This document shows, one piece after another, positions 1 to 10,539 of a stretch of DNA of 64,000 nucleotides (position 1 is its first letter; each line of letters opens with the position of its first letter). A program made the position numbers and the translations under genes. The stretch is taken from NCBI GenBank assembly GCA_011947345.1, contig JAAVTG010000107.1, positions 121,880 to 185,879 on the forward strand, in the 5' to 3' direction. Source of the DNA: Phytophthora quininea. Its lineage: Eukaryota; Oomycota; Peronosporomycetes; Peronosporales; Peronosporaceae. The notes beneath the pieces were generated by a model. It saw only the letters and a program-made list of their open reading frames with translations, was not told the DNA's origin and searched no databases.

Positions 1-245
1 GTATCAGAACCATCCGCTGAGTCATCACCGTCTTGCAGTGAATGGAGGCGTTGAACAGGAGAACTCGGTTCGAAACGAGTCGTTGGATCGCCATTGCTGG
101 CGGCAGGTTCGTCCTCTGACTCATTAGCAGAATCAAGTCCGGAACCGGTTCCAAACTCCCAATCTTGGTCAAACTCGCCCGAGGAAGGCGACAGTGATGC
201 CCTTGAGGTGGACGGAGAGGACAGAGGTGTGCTTGGCTCGCTCAT
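1..245 (-). CDS. 5' end of an unidentified Ser/acidic-rich protein (partial)
   Basis: On the minus strand an ATG at 243-245 opens a frame that stays open to the window edge (about 81 codons). The peptide begins MSEPSTPLSSPS and is rich in Ser, Pro, Asp and Glu, typical of a disordered N-terminus. The codons look far more coding-like than the overlapping plus-strand frame at 94-336, which I read as a shadow. No domain is visible in the part present, so I assign no function. Three copies of a 13-bp repeat lie just upstream of the ATG, in what would be the 5' leader. Confidence 0.45.
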   Translation of the reverse strand, partial: MSEPSTPLSSPSTSRASLSPSSGEFDQDWEFGTGSGLDSANESEDEPAASNGDPTTRFEPSSPVQRLHSLQDGDDSADGSD

Positions 246-276
246 CAGGCTGGTCTTGGGAATGGCGGGTTGGTGG

Positions 277-315
277 AGGGGCTTGCAGGAGGGGCTTGCA
301 GGAGGGGCTTGCAGG
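277..315. repeat. 13-bp minisatellite, three perfect copies
   Basis: The unit AGGGGCTTGCAGG is repeated three times head to tail without mismatch (277-289, 290-302, 303-315). It lies 30-70 bp upstream of the minus-strand ATG at 245, so it may be in a 5' UTR or promoter. Confidence 0.9.
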
Positions 316-359
316 AGGCTGCGAAGTTGGAGGTAGACTGAGGTCGTGGGCGAAAATCG

Positions 360-1290
360 CAGAATGAGCCCAGCGGCGAAGAAAGCCCGGGTCTCAGCCA
401 CGGCTTTTCATTTTAGCAGTTGCAATTGAAGCAGTTTTTACTAGTTTCATTTGCGTCTTTTCCCTTCAGTGGTTGAAATTGAAGTGGTTTCTTGCTAGTT
501 TTACGATCGGAAACGGATAACGCAGATACAATATCTAAAACTTCTCCACTTCGCCTGAAATGCGGCGTTTAAACCCTCAATACGAGAAGAGAGGTCGTAC
601 ACGCTTGCGTCTTTCTCATGTAAATTCTCTTGGTCATAATTGATTTGCTTTTCGATAGTTGTAGTCATTCTCCGTGAACCAAGGTGGGTAACGCCAAGCC
701 CTCAAAGTAAGTATTTACGGAGGTTTCATGCAGGTAGCCAACCTTATAGCGCACACAGCCTAAGCATTGCAAATAACTCACTCTACAATGGACTATACTC
801 GAAGGAGTACATACGGCGACACATTTCGTGTGCAAGGATGGGGTTCATTGACCCTCACACTCACCAATCCAAAGCAATCTGTCTCTCACTTGCTCCCAAC
901 ACAACGTTGTTCATACGTTGTTACGAGTGTCCTTAGAAATGATCCTGTACAAAACTCTCATGCTGATTCAAATTGTGTAGCAGCAAACGTATCCTTACCT
1001 TTTATCCCATACGCTCCTTTTCAATAAAAATAAAAGCTATCATATGTTCCTCATAACGTTAAGAAAACTTGTGTTTCACATGTGCACAAATGCATCCATA
1101 TCCATTTTCAGAAAGGTCTCACTCGGTCACGTGACCACAGGCGTGACCACCTAAAAGACTTGCTGCATTTTTTTATTGATCTGATTTGGTCTTGGTGGGA
1201 CCAGACCTGTCGGTGACCTGATAAAAACCTTACCCAGTTGACACAACGTATTACAATCGCAACACAATGAGTGGAAAGGGTCGCCGACAG
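360..1290. other. No gene recognised
   Basis: Overlapping plus-strand frames at 640-936 and 767-1027 have no recognisable domain and unconvincing composition. An imperfect direct repeat of about 33 bp containing TTGAAGTGGTTT-like and TTGAAGCAGTTT-like cores occurs near 414-447 and 470-505. I see nothing else. Confidence 0.5.
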
Positions 1291-1693
1291 GGCGAAGACT
1301 TATCGCACCACGAACTTGTCGCCAGCCAGTCGGCCCTCGGCGGTAACGCGAGCCGAGTCCAGTGCGACGCAGACGTCGTCCGTGTTCCCCAGAATCTGGA
1401 GCAGTGGGGTTATCATATCTCCGTGTTGAAAGATCCGAGTCACCAACCAGCTCGTAGTCGTCGTCCCAGAAGTAGAGTGTTGCGTCACCACGGACATTTT
1501 CCGTCCCCGCATCCTCAGAGCCAGCGGAGACCACCATCCCAGTTTTACGTAGTCCACCAAGTACGGGAAGCCGTGCCTCAGAGTGCTGTCGCTGACTGTG
1601 GAGTTAGACACAGTGGTGGTGATTACCGAGTCCTCGGTGCCGTTCTCCATTCGCGCGAAGCGCACGACGAAGGGTGTGTACTGCAGTGCCAAA

Positions 1694-1849
1694 TTCCAGC
1701 GGAATGGGACCAATTCCAGCGGAATTTTCTTTCCAGCGGAACGGCCGATCCGCTGGCGCGTACTGCATATAATTCGAGCGGATAAATGGCCATATTCCAG
1801 CGGATTCAATCCTCCCGAATTCTGGCAGATAGCGGATTGATCCAGCGGA
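1694..1849. repeat. Subterminal TTCCAGCGGA repeats of the Harbinger element
   Basis: Copies at 1694, 1714, 1731, 1795 and 1840, plus a variant (TTCGAGCGGA) at 1772, all have the same orientation. Regular subterminal motifs of this kind are usual transposase-binding sites in DNA transposons; binding here is inference. Confidence 0.7.
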
Positions 1850-1917
1850 TTGAGCGCGAGCTGCCTTTTTGAACACATAATTTCCAACGCGAACTTTTGT
1901 TTCATGAACGAATGCTA

Positions 1918-2461
1918 TTAGACAACAACCTCGCCATCTCTACCAGCTACGAATACGAGGTAGCTTCGCCACATATCGGGTGCTACCTTATGGCGAGCCT
2001 GTTTCACTGATGCGTCATCCATCTCGTCAGTTCCAGTAGCTCTTTGTGCGGCCTCCGTGTTGTCTTCTTCCCTCCCACAGCTGTTCTGAAGCTCCTTGTC
2101 CGCAAATTCATCTTTATGGCAGCGAATGAAATTGTGGATCGCAAACGTGGCTTGCACGAGGCCCACCTGCGCACCCAGCCCGTGGTTGGGCATCGATTGG
2201 AGGATCGGGAATTCTTTTGATGGAGCCGTAGGTCGTTTCGATGATGTTGCGTAACGATGAGTGCCGCAGATTAAAAGCTCTTCCTTTGTGGTTTTTGACT
2301 TCCTGGCCAAAATCCTTTAGGTGGTACCTGACGCCTCTGTATGGCGTCAACGTGTGCTTGGTTAAGGCATAACCAGCGTCTCCGAGTGTTGCCGGCAATG
2401 GTCCGTTACCGACCTATTTTACCATGAGCTCGCGGTAAGTAGTTTCGCCGCCCTTGGGAGA
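1918..2461 (-). pseudogene. Harbinger-type DDE transposase, C-terminal relic
   Basis: The minus-strand frame from about 2461 reads PKGGETTYRELMVK, a stop, then GNGPLPATLGDAGYALTKH, SSLRNIIETTYG. After a frame shift near 2215 it continues FPILQSMPNHGLGAQVG, QATFAIHNFIR. GDAGY carries the second catalytic Asp and NIIETTYG the catalytic Glu of the DDE_Tnp_4 (PIF/Harbinger) nuclease family. The first catalytic Asp and the N-terminus are absent. With a stop and a frameshift it cannot make active enzyme. Confidence 0.8.
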
Positions 2462-2931
2462 AACCCTCGAGAGGCACGATTTCACTGCTCACCGATCCGC
2501 CAGTTTGAACCGTCAAATGTAGTCAAGACCGAGAGCATCAAAAGCAAACGTGTATTTAGTTGTAGAGGAGACAACCTGCCCTGCTAAACTACAACGTTTT
2601 CTACTGGAAATTCGTGTTGCCCGCCAAAATCCTGGACAAAGTAGAATCTACACTCGTCGTCCATGCCGCAGTACATCGTTGCGGCGTTCGGGTTCGTGGC
2701 AGCAGTTGAATAAACCGGAAACGTGCAGCCACCTCAATCGTGCTCGCTAGCTGGTCCTTGAACTCTTTGATCGCAACGTCAGACCGCGAAAGTTTGCACA
2801 TACGATCACCCTCTTGGCGAGCTGCAGTTCGACATGACTTCGTGATCCCGGAAGGTGTGTTTTGCTACTGATTTCAAAGATGCTATACTAACTAAATGTT
2901 CACTGTTTGCAACAGGAAAATATTACCTAGG

Positions 2932-3030
2932 TGTTGCTACTCCTGGCTCGAGGAACTGCAGGAACCGAGGTTGGAATGAATGGAATCTCTATTCCATGGC
3001 AAATTCCGAACTAACTGCTAACAAACTACT
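2932..3030 (+). repeat. Fragment of the TGTTGCTACTCC repeat family
   Basis: The stretch starting TGTTGCTACTCCTGGCTCGAGG is shared with 36,086-36,190 (same orientation) and 58,230-58,322 (opposite orientation). In the 36-kb copy the same TGTTG end is a true element terminus. Its downstream half is related to Harbinger transposase coding sequence, so the family looks like a deletion derivative of that element. Confidence 0.75.
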
Positions 3031-3219
3031 GCAAACAAAACAGCGGAACGGACAATCCGTCGGATCATTGTAGCGGAATGGCAGTACGCAGCCCAAGTCT
3101 TGACAGCTGATGGAGATGAGCTTCCAGTTCTCCAGCATCGCCTCGATGCCGCACACAGTGTTGTCCGCTGCTTTGATGTTTGTCGTTCGCCGTGCCGTCA
3201 GAATGAACAACAACAAGGC

Positions 3220-4100
3220 AGTAAGCTGGCCGTAACTCTTATCTCCTGTTCGTGCTGCTGGTGCGTCGATCTGCTGTGCGCTACTGCGCCAGTCCTGCCC
3301 GTGGCCTCGGGCGGTGTCTGGTGGCCAACCTAGATAACACTAACTACTTAATACACAAAATGCAACCTGCTATCTAGGCCTTTTCCGTGCAGTAGACGTC
3401 CAGTTGCCTCGTGCCAGAAGTCCTTCAAGGGTGTTATGCTTGCCGGCCGTGCGGGCTAATCTACCGCCGGGGCTGGCTCGGGTACCCGATGGTGGCTACT
3501 GCCGCAAGCAATACCAGGCTACTACTACTGTGTCACCCTCCCTCACGGGCTAGACTACCGTGCTGGTCCTCTCTTTTGGCGGTGGCTCGATCTTCGCGTC
3601 AGTCGTCGCCGCGGCTGCGAATAGTCGTCGTCTAGTAACTTGAATATATTCCGCGACGGCACCAAACCGGCACCTACTCGCTACAGCTCGAATCTTAGAC
3701 TGCCTCCTACTTACACATGCATCCGATAGCGCGTGGCTCTTCGCCTTCCTGCGATCTTTCCGTAGACGCCTGCTCGCGGCGTTCGTTACGCCGTCCTAGC
3801 TCGATTGGGTAGTCGTCGCCTTCTCTTGCATGACTTGGTCTTCGGCCTGGCTGCTGCCAGCGTTGTCCTCTTGCGTGCTGCTATTGTCTTGGTCGTGCTG
3901 CTGTCGTCTTGGTCATGCCGCTGTCGTCACCCTCGCTGTCGTCCGCTACTCGTCCATGCCGCCGTCCGCTTAGTCGTCCTCGCCGCCTTCTGTCTGCTGT
4001 ACCGCCAGCTTCAAGCTGCTGCGGCTGCTGATGACAACGGTGCCGCGGCTCACGTCTTCCCCGCTGACGGATCGGTTCTCGCAATGACACCCATGTCACT
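3220..4100 (-). repeat. LTR, 3' copy in element orientation (881 bp)
   Basis: It matches 12390-13281 end to end except for 11 bp (ACGTAACTGTG) missing near its outer end. It starts AGTAAGCTGG and ends CATGTCACT on the plus strand. The short plus-strand frames inside it recur identically in the other LTR and are not genes. Confidence 0.95.
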
Positions 4101-4110
4101 CTCTTCCCCC
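4101..4110 (-). promoter_or_regulatory. Polypurine tract
   Basis: On the minus strand, GGGGGAAGAG abuts the first base of the 3' LTR. This is the expected place and composition for the primer of plus-strand DNA synthesis in LTR retrotransposons. Confidence 0.8.
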
Positions 4111-6412
4111 AGTTCCTTGGTCGTCCTCGACCGAGGGATTGCGCCTCTCGGTGGTGCTTGCGACGACGTCGAGGCTGCCAGACGCCGTGCTGCGGAAGTC
4201 TTCCAAAGCCGTCTGCGTATTTCGGGGTCGCTGTCGGCAGTCTCGACCCAAACTCGTCCTTCGTTCCAGAGCTGCTCGTAGTCGCGTTGGCTAATCCAGA
4301 TCTGTTCGTTTTCCCCACAGGTCGTACATGGGCAGGTTCCACCTGGAACTCCAGATTGTAGCGCCCCATTCGTGTTCTGAATCGCCTTCGCCGTCTCTCG
4401 ATGACGAAGTCCCTTCCTCGCAACCGGTCAAGCCTGGAGGTGGGCATGACAAGACTGTCAACTGCTCTTCCAGCAAAGACATAGGTTCGACTTTCTGCTG
4501 CTTCATTGGCCGCAGACTCACGTTGTCGCCGTTCGTCTCCACTCGGTGTCGCTCTCCTGTTGCTGCTTGGCGTGGCCACAGTTCGTTCCGTAAGAAGTGG
4601 CGACGTCGCCTCTGGCTGACTGGAAGCTGCGTTGTTGGCATCAACGACTGTTGCACCTCCCTCCCTTCGGGCTTCCGTAATAACTCGTTCTCTCGGCTGC
4701 GTACTTCAGGCATTCGGCTGGTGGTGCTAGGAGGTATCGACGCGTTTGGAACTCGTGATCTTGAGCTTCGGCTATGCGTTGCCGCTCCTGGCGAAGATGG
4801 CCGCCGTATCGCTGAATCGCTGGCGGCATGGGCTGCAGGGCCGCTAGCGTTGGGTGGTCTGTCTGCAGCTCTCGCTTCACTCGCGTTACTCCTGCCACTA
4901 GCTGTGCCGGTGGCGTTGGGCCTGTCGGGGTTGCCGTGCATGGCTCCGGCGCCTGCTTCCAAAGACTCCTGCGGGCGTGAACCTCCGGTCGCCAATTCTC
5001 GTTCATAGGCCACACTTCCCCGCGAGACTGGCTGTCGAGTCCCAGCACTGCTGCTGCTATCAGTTTCCGCGAAGCTACTGACGTCGTGACCTCCAGTCGC
5101 GATTCCGTCGGCGTTGGCTCCGCCTTCATTGCGTGCTGCTCGTGCAGCGCCGTCGACCATGGCGGTGCCGCTACGCGCAGTTCCGGCGTCGGCGTTCTCT
5201 TCTCGGTCATAATTGGGTCCAGCGACTCGTTCTTCGTCGCTGTCTCTTTGTTCTTCACCCGATCTCGTAATTGCGTTGTCCGGGTAAGGGGCTGACCTGC
5301 TGCGAGCTCGCGTGCGGCTTGCAATGGAGTCTGTCGAGGCGATAGCAGCGGCATTCCATCGTCGGCGCTTTGGAGCTGGTTCTGCGGCGTCTGCTTGGCT
5401 GGTTTTCCGTCCCCGTGCGTTTCTTGTGGGCGCTGTTTCTTCTGAATCGGCGGCGGCTCTGTTTTCATCCGCACAGATCTCTCCATTGCTGCTGCTTCCT
5501 GGCAAATGATCAAGTGTGCCTTCCGCAGAATCACCTCCAGTCGGGTCAGCTTCCGTCGTGCTGCTCACTGGTACGCCCAAGTTGGCTGCATCCGCCTCGT
5601 CCTCAGTGTCTACATCTGCTGCCGCGATGGCTTCTTCGCGCAGGTCGATCAAAATATCCTTCGCCATTTGGTCGAGCAGATGAGTGGGATAATAATACGA
5701 GTAGAAACGAGCAGTGCGTGATTAGCTCCTTGTTCGATTCCAGCATCTTGACCCTATAATTGTCGTAGCCGGCAGCTTCAATTATCTGCGCAGGCCCTCG
5801 CCACCGGTGCGCGAACTTCGTGATACCTACGCCCTTGGCTGGCCGATAGACCCACACAAGCTGCTGGGGTTGAAAGTTCATCCTGCCACGCACATTCCTT
5901 CGGTTGTAGTAGGTCGCCTGACGCGCCTGCTCCTTCAGCAGTGCTTCAGCCGCCAACTCCCGCGCGGCTTGCAGATCACGCATCAGGACTTCATGGTATT
6001 CGTTCAGCGAAGCGTGCGGGTAAGGTAAACAGCTACGGCGTAACAACTCACTTGGCGTTCGCAATTTGCGACCCAGCATCAGCTCATTTGGTTGGAATCC
6101 ATGGGTGGCATGCCGTGCGCCGTTGTAGGCATAAAGTGCTGCGGGTAGGAAGTCATCCCAGTCGTCCTGCTGATCATCCACGTAGAGACTCACCATGTCC
6201 TTCCAAGTCCTGTGAAATCTTTCGACCAAGCCCAATAACTTTGGTCTGTAGGGAACCGGTGTGCTTTGTTTCACCTGTAGCAACTGCAGCAGCTCGGTTG
6301 TTGCTTGGCTATTAAATTCCGGTGCACCATCCATCATCAGCTCTCTCATTGGCCCGTACACCAGAATCACTTTTTCGAGCAAGAAGCGGGCAATGCTCTT
6401 GGCAGTGTGCTC
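4111..6412 (-). pseudogene. 3' part of pol: integrase core and C-terminal tail, shifted frame
   Basis: This continues the polyprotein after a frame change near 6412. The frame from about 6410 gives TAKSIARFLLEKVILVYGP, then MMDGAPEFNSQ (second catalytic Asp) and LVERFHRTWKD (catalytic Glu) of the retroviral integrase fold. It continues into a basic tail with WVYRPAKG and HRWRGPAQI. From about 5650 the frame is open but low-complexity (Ser, Ala, Arg, Glu). Near 4310-4130 a third frame reads ENEQIWISQRDYEQLWNEGR, like the C-terminal ends of oomycete gypsy polyproteins. At least two frame changes separate these blocks. Confidence 0.75.
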
Positions 6413-9400
6413 CTCACCGCCGCTGCCACCGCATAACGCGTGGCATACTCAACAGCAGCTATCACGTAGCGATTGCCGTGCTCTGTTATTGGCAGTGGCC
6501 CCGCCACATCAATGGCCCATCGGTCACAGACGTCGCCCGTCTTCACGCTGCGTAGCGGCGGCACCACAGCTTGCGGTCTTGCTTTTCTCGACCCGCAGTC
6601 TTGGCACGCAGCAACCCAATCTTTCACAGCTTGATGCATCTGCGGCCACCAGTATAATCGTCGCACTCGCTCCAGTGTCTGCGGCACTCGTAAGTGTCCA
6701 GCCCAGATGCTGTCATGAGCTTCTTTGAAAGCCAGGGCCCAGTAGACCACTGGCAGGATAACACGCACATCTCCATTCTGCAACTTAATATTCACCAAAC
6801 CGCCGTCGTCTACGAGCACCTCCTGTCCGCGGTAAGAACCTCTGTCCTTCAGCGCCTGCACCATGACTGACTTCGCTTGCGCCTTCTTAATGTCGTCGTC
6901 GGTGAACTGCACGATACCCATTTCCGCGGCCTCAACCCGATAAGTAACAGCCGCATGAACCGCATTTAACGCTGCACGCTCGATCTCTGCGACCAGCACG
7001 TCCGGCTTGCCCACGATTGTTGGCGGTCGACTAGCGGCCACTTCCGCGGCCATTACCTCCATGGTGACAGCACTTGCCTTCTCATCCACTGCGGGTTCTC
7101 CAGCTACCTGTAAGACAACAGCTGTTGCTAAACCTTCTTCCTCGGCTGCTAGCGTATTTAGTTTCGGCCCGACCATTGGATCGTCTTGCCCCATACGGTC
7201 TTCCGATTCCACATCGGGCTGGGGGTGTCTGGACAATGCGTCAGCAACCCTGTTTTCTCTCCCTGGTCTATAGCAAATGGCAAAGTCGAATTCTTGCAGC
7301 GTTAACGCCCAACGATGGAGCCTGCCGGCCGGTTCCTTCGCTGTCATCAGCCACTTGAGTGCGATATGGTCTGTCACTATGGTGAAATGTCGACCATACA
7401 AGTGCGGCCGGAACAAGCGCACCGCCCATACCACCGCAAGACACTCCAGCTCCGAGATGCCGTACTTCGCTACTGCACGGATGTTGACCTTAGAGGCGTA
7501 AGCCACCGGCTGGTCCCCGCGTCCTTGATCCTGCGACAGCACAGCTCCCAAACCAATTTTCGAGGCGTCCGTAGTCAGCTTGAACGGCAAGCTGTAGTCA
7601 GGATAGATGAGTACGGGCTTCTGGCTTAGCCAAGCCTTGGCCCATGCGAAGGCAGCTTCTTGTTCGGGACCCCATTCCCACGCTGTAGCCTTCCTCAACA
7701 GCTTCGTTAGAGGCGCCATTCGCGTGCCAAAATCGGGCATAAATCTCCGATAATATCCTGCCAAAGCTGCGAAGCTTCGCACGGCAGCTTCATCCGTCGG
7801 CGTCTCGAAGTCAACGATCGCTTTAACCAGACGTTGCGTCGGACGTATGCCGTCCGGGGTCAGCTCATGACCAAGGTACTCCATGCTGGTTGCGCCGAAC
7901 GTGCACTTGGCCGGCTTGAGGCTGAGACCAGCTTCTGCCAGGCGTTCCAACACGACAGCTAACTCGACTACATGCCGCGCCACGCTGCCCTTCGTAAAAA
8001 TTATCACATCATCGAGATAAACCAAACAGCAAACCCAGGTAAGTCCTCTCAAGACGCAGTCCATTAGCCGCTGGAATGTGCTCGGAGCATTGCAAAGCCC
8101 AAAGGGCATCCTCAAAAACTGAAACAACCCTCGCCTTGTTGTGAACGCTGTCTTCTCTCGGTCTTCTGGGGCCACACCGAGCTGCCAGTATCCTGCATGC
8201 AAGTCCAAACTGGTGAACCTTCGAGCTCCATGCAGTGCTTCTAATGTTTCGTCCACACGAGGAAGGGGATAAACATCCTTAACGGTCACTGCGTTTAGCG
8301 CGCGATAGTCGATGCAAAACCGCACGCTGCCGTCCTTCTTTCTGACAATCACCACCGGAAAGCCCCAGGCTCCAGACCCTTCTTCGATCACTCCGTTCCG
8401 CAGCATCTCATTGACCTCCTTGTCAATTAACTCGTTTTCGGCTACGGCGTGCCGGCGTCGTCGCAGCATAATGGGAGCCGCGTCTCCGGTATTAATATGA
8501 TGTTCCACTCCCGTCGTGGTCTTGGGCGGGCAGCCGTCTTTCTTCTCAACTGTGTCCGCGTACTGGCGCAGCAATGCGATCACTAATTCTCTGTCTGCTG
8601 CTTCCATCTCTCCAATGTCCAGCTTTTCTTCGCCGTCGAGCGGCGGAGCGTCTTCCTTGTGGATCTGTGCCACCCATGCGGCCACACGATCACGCTCCAA
8701 TTCGCCGTTCAGGGACAAGATCTCCATGGTCTCGTCAGTCGGGATCCATGTGCCAAGCGATTCTCGTGCTGGCAGCTTCTCGCGTCGACCTTCGACGTTT
8801 AGCACGGCTACACTAACCATCCCATTCCGCACGGTACCCACCGTAGGCGCTATCAAGCGATGCCGCTTCTCGCTAGGCTTGGGCAAGAAAACGCCAGTAC
8901 TTCCTTCTTCAGCGTCCACCTTCACCTGCAGGATACCTCGCGTGTTGGCGCCCAGCTTGACTGTCCTTGCAAGCCGTACTGCGGCTATCATATTCATAGT
9001 TGACACTCCATAACATGTGAAAGGCAAGATCACTTTCTGTCCACATTCGTCCCAGTACTTTAGTTCGCGCAAGCCGAAATCTATCTTTACGTTCCTTTCC
9101 AGCATCCAGTCTTCGCCGATAAGAAATTCGTCGTTCTGCCCTTCCACCAGCAACGCGTCAACCACAATGTGCTGCTGGTACTGCGTAGTGCCATGGAATC
9201 TCCACACGCCCAACACTCTGCTGACTCCCCCACCGAAGCCTTCAACCATATCCACCGGGGCACTGCGCGAGATGCAGTATCCGTACTTGCGTAGGCCTTC
9301 TCCCGCGATGCTGTACTGCGCGCAGGTATCCAGACGAACTTCGTGCGTGTAGCGCCTGGAAAAAGCCACCAGGGTAGTCGGCAAACTGCTTGGACTACCG

Positions 9401-10194
9401 CTGCCCACTGCTCGCAAATGACCCACACGCTGTTGTCTTCCTTGGTCGTCGACCTGCATTTCCACACCTGCGTAACATCCCTGCCGCTCGTACTTGTACG
9501 CGGTGCGGGGGCCATGCCGCCGTTTTCTCTTCCGCGGCGGGCATCGCTCGTCAGCGGCCGCCATCAAGCGTCGTTCTTGAGCCTCTTGTTGTCGCTGCAG
9601 CCGAGTTCTTCGCCTGGTCACTCGACGGGCCTTCGCTAGTTTCTCGGCTTTCTTTCTCAGCGCACGCATTTCTTCCAATGAACCCCCATCGGCTAGTTCA
9701 TCGGGTGGCGACTGTTCCCACCGCTGACGGGTTGGTATCGGCTGGCTGCTCCGTTTTGCGGTGCCAGCCGAGGACAGCTGGCTGCGCAATAATTGTGTGT
9801 CCTCCAGTAAATTCGTTGCGGCCGCTAGCTGTCGGCGCTGTTCCTCTCGTTGTACCGCCTTCGCTGCTATCCGTGCGTGGTGGCGGCGCTCAGCGGGGCT
9901 GAGTTGGCGATCTCTTGTCCTGAGATCTGCTAGCAACCGCTTCACCTTTTGGTGTAGTATTCCTGCTCGTTCCACATTCTTCCGCCGCAGTTCAGCCACC
10001 AGCACTCCTTTCATTGCTGCTAACTGCTCTTCCACTCGGCGCTGTCTTCGCTTGGCTGCTTTTGTCGTGCCACCACTGAAGAGGAGTCTCTGCTTCAAGA
10101 GTCCGCGTGTCAGCCGGGGAGAGTCCTTCTTCGTTGCCGCTGTCTCGTTCTCCTGACCCGCTGCGGTCATAGGGAGTGTCAATGGTGCTTGCAC
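6367..10194 (-). CDS. pol: Gypsy Pol: protease, reverse transcriptase, RNase H, N-terminal integrase
   Basis: A single 1,275-residue frame. Residues 1-280 are basic and coiled. A retropepsin-like segment has LDTCAQYS at 288-295, where most families have Asp-Thr/Ser-Gly. The reverse transcriptase (about 600-790) has RFCIDYRALN, FTSLDLHAGYWQ, RMPFGLCNAPSTFQ and the catalytic YLDD at 726-729. RNase H (about 870-990) has TTDASKIGLGAVL and ADALSRH. The integrase zinc-binding segment has paired His and the CQDC pair, followed by WAIDVAGPL with the first catalytic Asp. The frame runs out at SCSKK, because a one-base shift near 6412 throws off the rest of integrase. The start chosen is the ATG at 10194, which follows gag. 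Confidence 0.9.
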   Translation of the reverse strand: MQAPLTLPMTAAGQENETAATKKDSPRLTRGLLKQRLLFSGGTTKAAKRRQRRVEEQLAAMKGVLVAELRRKNVERAGILHQKVKRLLADLRTRDRQLSPAERRHHARIAAKAVQREEQRRQLAAATNLLEDTQLLRSQLSSAGTAKRSSQPIPTRQRWEQSPPDELADGGSLEEMRALRKKAEKLAKARRVTRRRTRLQRQQEAQERRLMAAADERCPPRKRKRRHGPRTAYKYERQGCYAGVEMQVDDQGRQQRVGHLRAVGSGSPSSLPTTLVAFSRRYTHEVRLDTCAQYSIAGEGLRKYGYCISRSAPVDMVEGFGGGVSRVLGVWRFHGTTQYQQHIVVDALLVEGQNDEFLIGEDWMLERNVKIDFGLRELKYWDECGQKVILPFTCYGVSTMNMIAAVRLARTVKLGANTRGILQVKVDAEEGSTGVFLPKPSEKRHRLIAPTVGTVRNGMVSVAVLNVEGRREKLPARESLGTWIPTDETMEILSLNGELERDRVAAWVAQIHKEDAPPLDGEEKLDIGEMEAADRELVIALLRQYADTVEKKDGCPPKTTTGVEHHINTGDAAPIMLRRRRHAVAENELIDKEVNEMLRNGVIEEGSGAWGFPVVIVRKKDGSVRFCIDYRALNAVTVKDVYPLPRVDETLEALHGARRFTSLDLHAGYWQLGVAPEDREKTAFTTRRGLFQFLRMPFGLCNAPSTFQRLMDCVLRGLTWVCCLVYLDDVIIFTKGSVARHVVELAVVLERLAEAGLSLKPAKCTFGATSMEYLGHELTPDGIRPTQRLVKAIVDFETPTDEAAVRSFAALAGYYRRFMPDFGTRMAPLTKLLRKATAWEWGPEQEAAFAWAKAWLSQKPVLIYPDYSLPFKLTTDASKIGLGAVLSQDQGRGDQPVAYASKVNIRAVAKYGISELECLAVVWAVRLFRPHLYGRHFTIVTDHIALKWLMTAKEPAGRLHRWALTLQEFDFAICYRPGRENRVADALSRHPQPDVESEDRMGQDDPMVGPKLNTLAAEEEGLATAVVLQVAGEPAVDEKASAVTMEVMAAEVAASRPPTIVGKPDVLVAEIERAALNAVHAAVTYRVEAAEMGIVQFTDDDIKKAQAKSVMVQALKDRGSYRGQEVLVDDGGLVNIKLQNGDVRVILPVVYWALAFKEAHDSIWAGHLRVPQTLERVRRLYWWPQMHQAVKDWVAACQDCGSRKARPQAVVPPLRSVKTGDVCDRWAIDVAGPLPITEHGNRYVIAAVEYATRYAVAAAVRSTLPRALPASCSKK

Positions 10195-10539
10195 CGTTTC
10201 ACCCTGGTCGATCGCGGCCGTATTTTTGTGCTCGCTGGTCGCTGCTCGGCTCTTCCCCAGGCAATAGTACCCAGTTCTCCTGCAGTGGGGCGGGCCCGAG
10301 CCACGTCCTCTTCACTCACTGGCTTGGCTATGGCAGCCCGCCGATGCTGCTCACGCTTGCGCCGTCGCCTCTGCGTCGCTGACGAGCTCGCCGACGAGGC
10401 CTTGGGGTGTGTGGTTACTGTCGGCAGTAGAGTCCCCTCGTCTACTGCCGTGACTCGTTTCCCGCTGCTGGTGCCGTCGTGTTGGTGTCGGCCGTTGCGG
10501 TCTGCTGTTGCTGCCCATGGGGTCGGTCTTCGCGCGGTC

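Larger units (their letters stand above)
1681..3084 (-). mobile_element. PIF/Harbinger-like DNA transposon inserted in the bZIP relic
   Basis: The element fills the gap between two collinear pieces of the bZIP relic. Its ends are imperfect inverted repeats: CTGCAGTGCCAAATTCC at the left and, read from the right, CTGCCATTCCGC. TA flanks both ends (1679-1680 and 3085-3086), which could be the target duplication, although Harbinger elements usually duplicate three bases. It carries a decayed transposase on the minus strand and six subterminal copies of TTCCAGCGGA-like motifs near the left end. A fragment of a second small element begins at 2932 inside it. Confidence 0.6.
1300..3216 (-). pseudogene. 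bZIP-family protein relic 1, split by a Harbinger element
   Basis: Two minus-strand pieces belong to an oomycete-expanded family with an N-terminal basic leucine zipper and a conserved C-terminal domain. The piece at 3216-3085 reads ADNTVCGIEAMLENWKL then CQDL. The piece at 1680-1300 reads VRFARMENGTEDSV, TLRHGFPYL and ITPLLQILGNTDDV. The same blocks in the same order are found in relics near 36 kb and 63 kb. The 1.4 kb between the pieces is a DNA transposon. The bZIP half is missing and a Ty3 element starts four bases beyond the 5' piece. The family is assigned from memory of Phytophthora bZIP proteins. The copy is certainly not functional as it stands. Confidence 0.65.

Noticed and set aside
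640..1027. Two overlapping plus-strand frames of 98 and 86 codons
   Set aside because: No motif, mutual overlap and poor composition.
1267..1785. Plus-strand frame of 172 codons
   Set aside because: It is antisense to the bZIP relic and the transposon arm, where the minus strand carries recognisable motifs.
3411..4281. Plus-strand frames inside the left LTR
   Set aside because: Identical frames recur at 12592-13327 in the other LTR, so they are repeats of non-coding LTR sequence.
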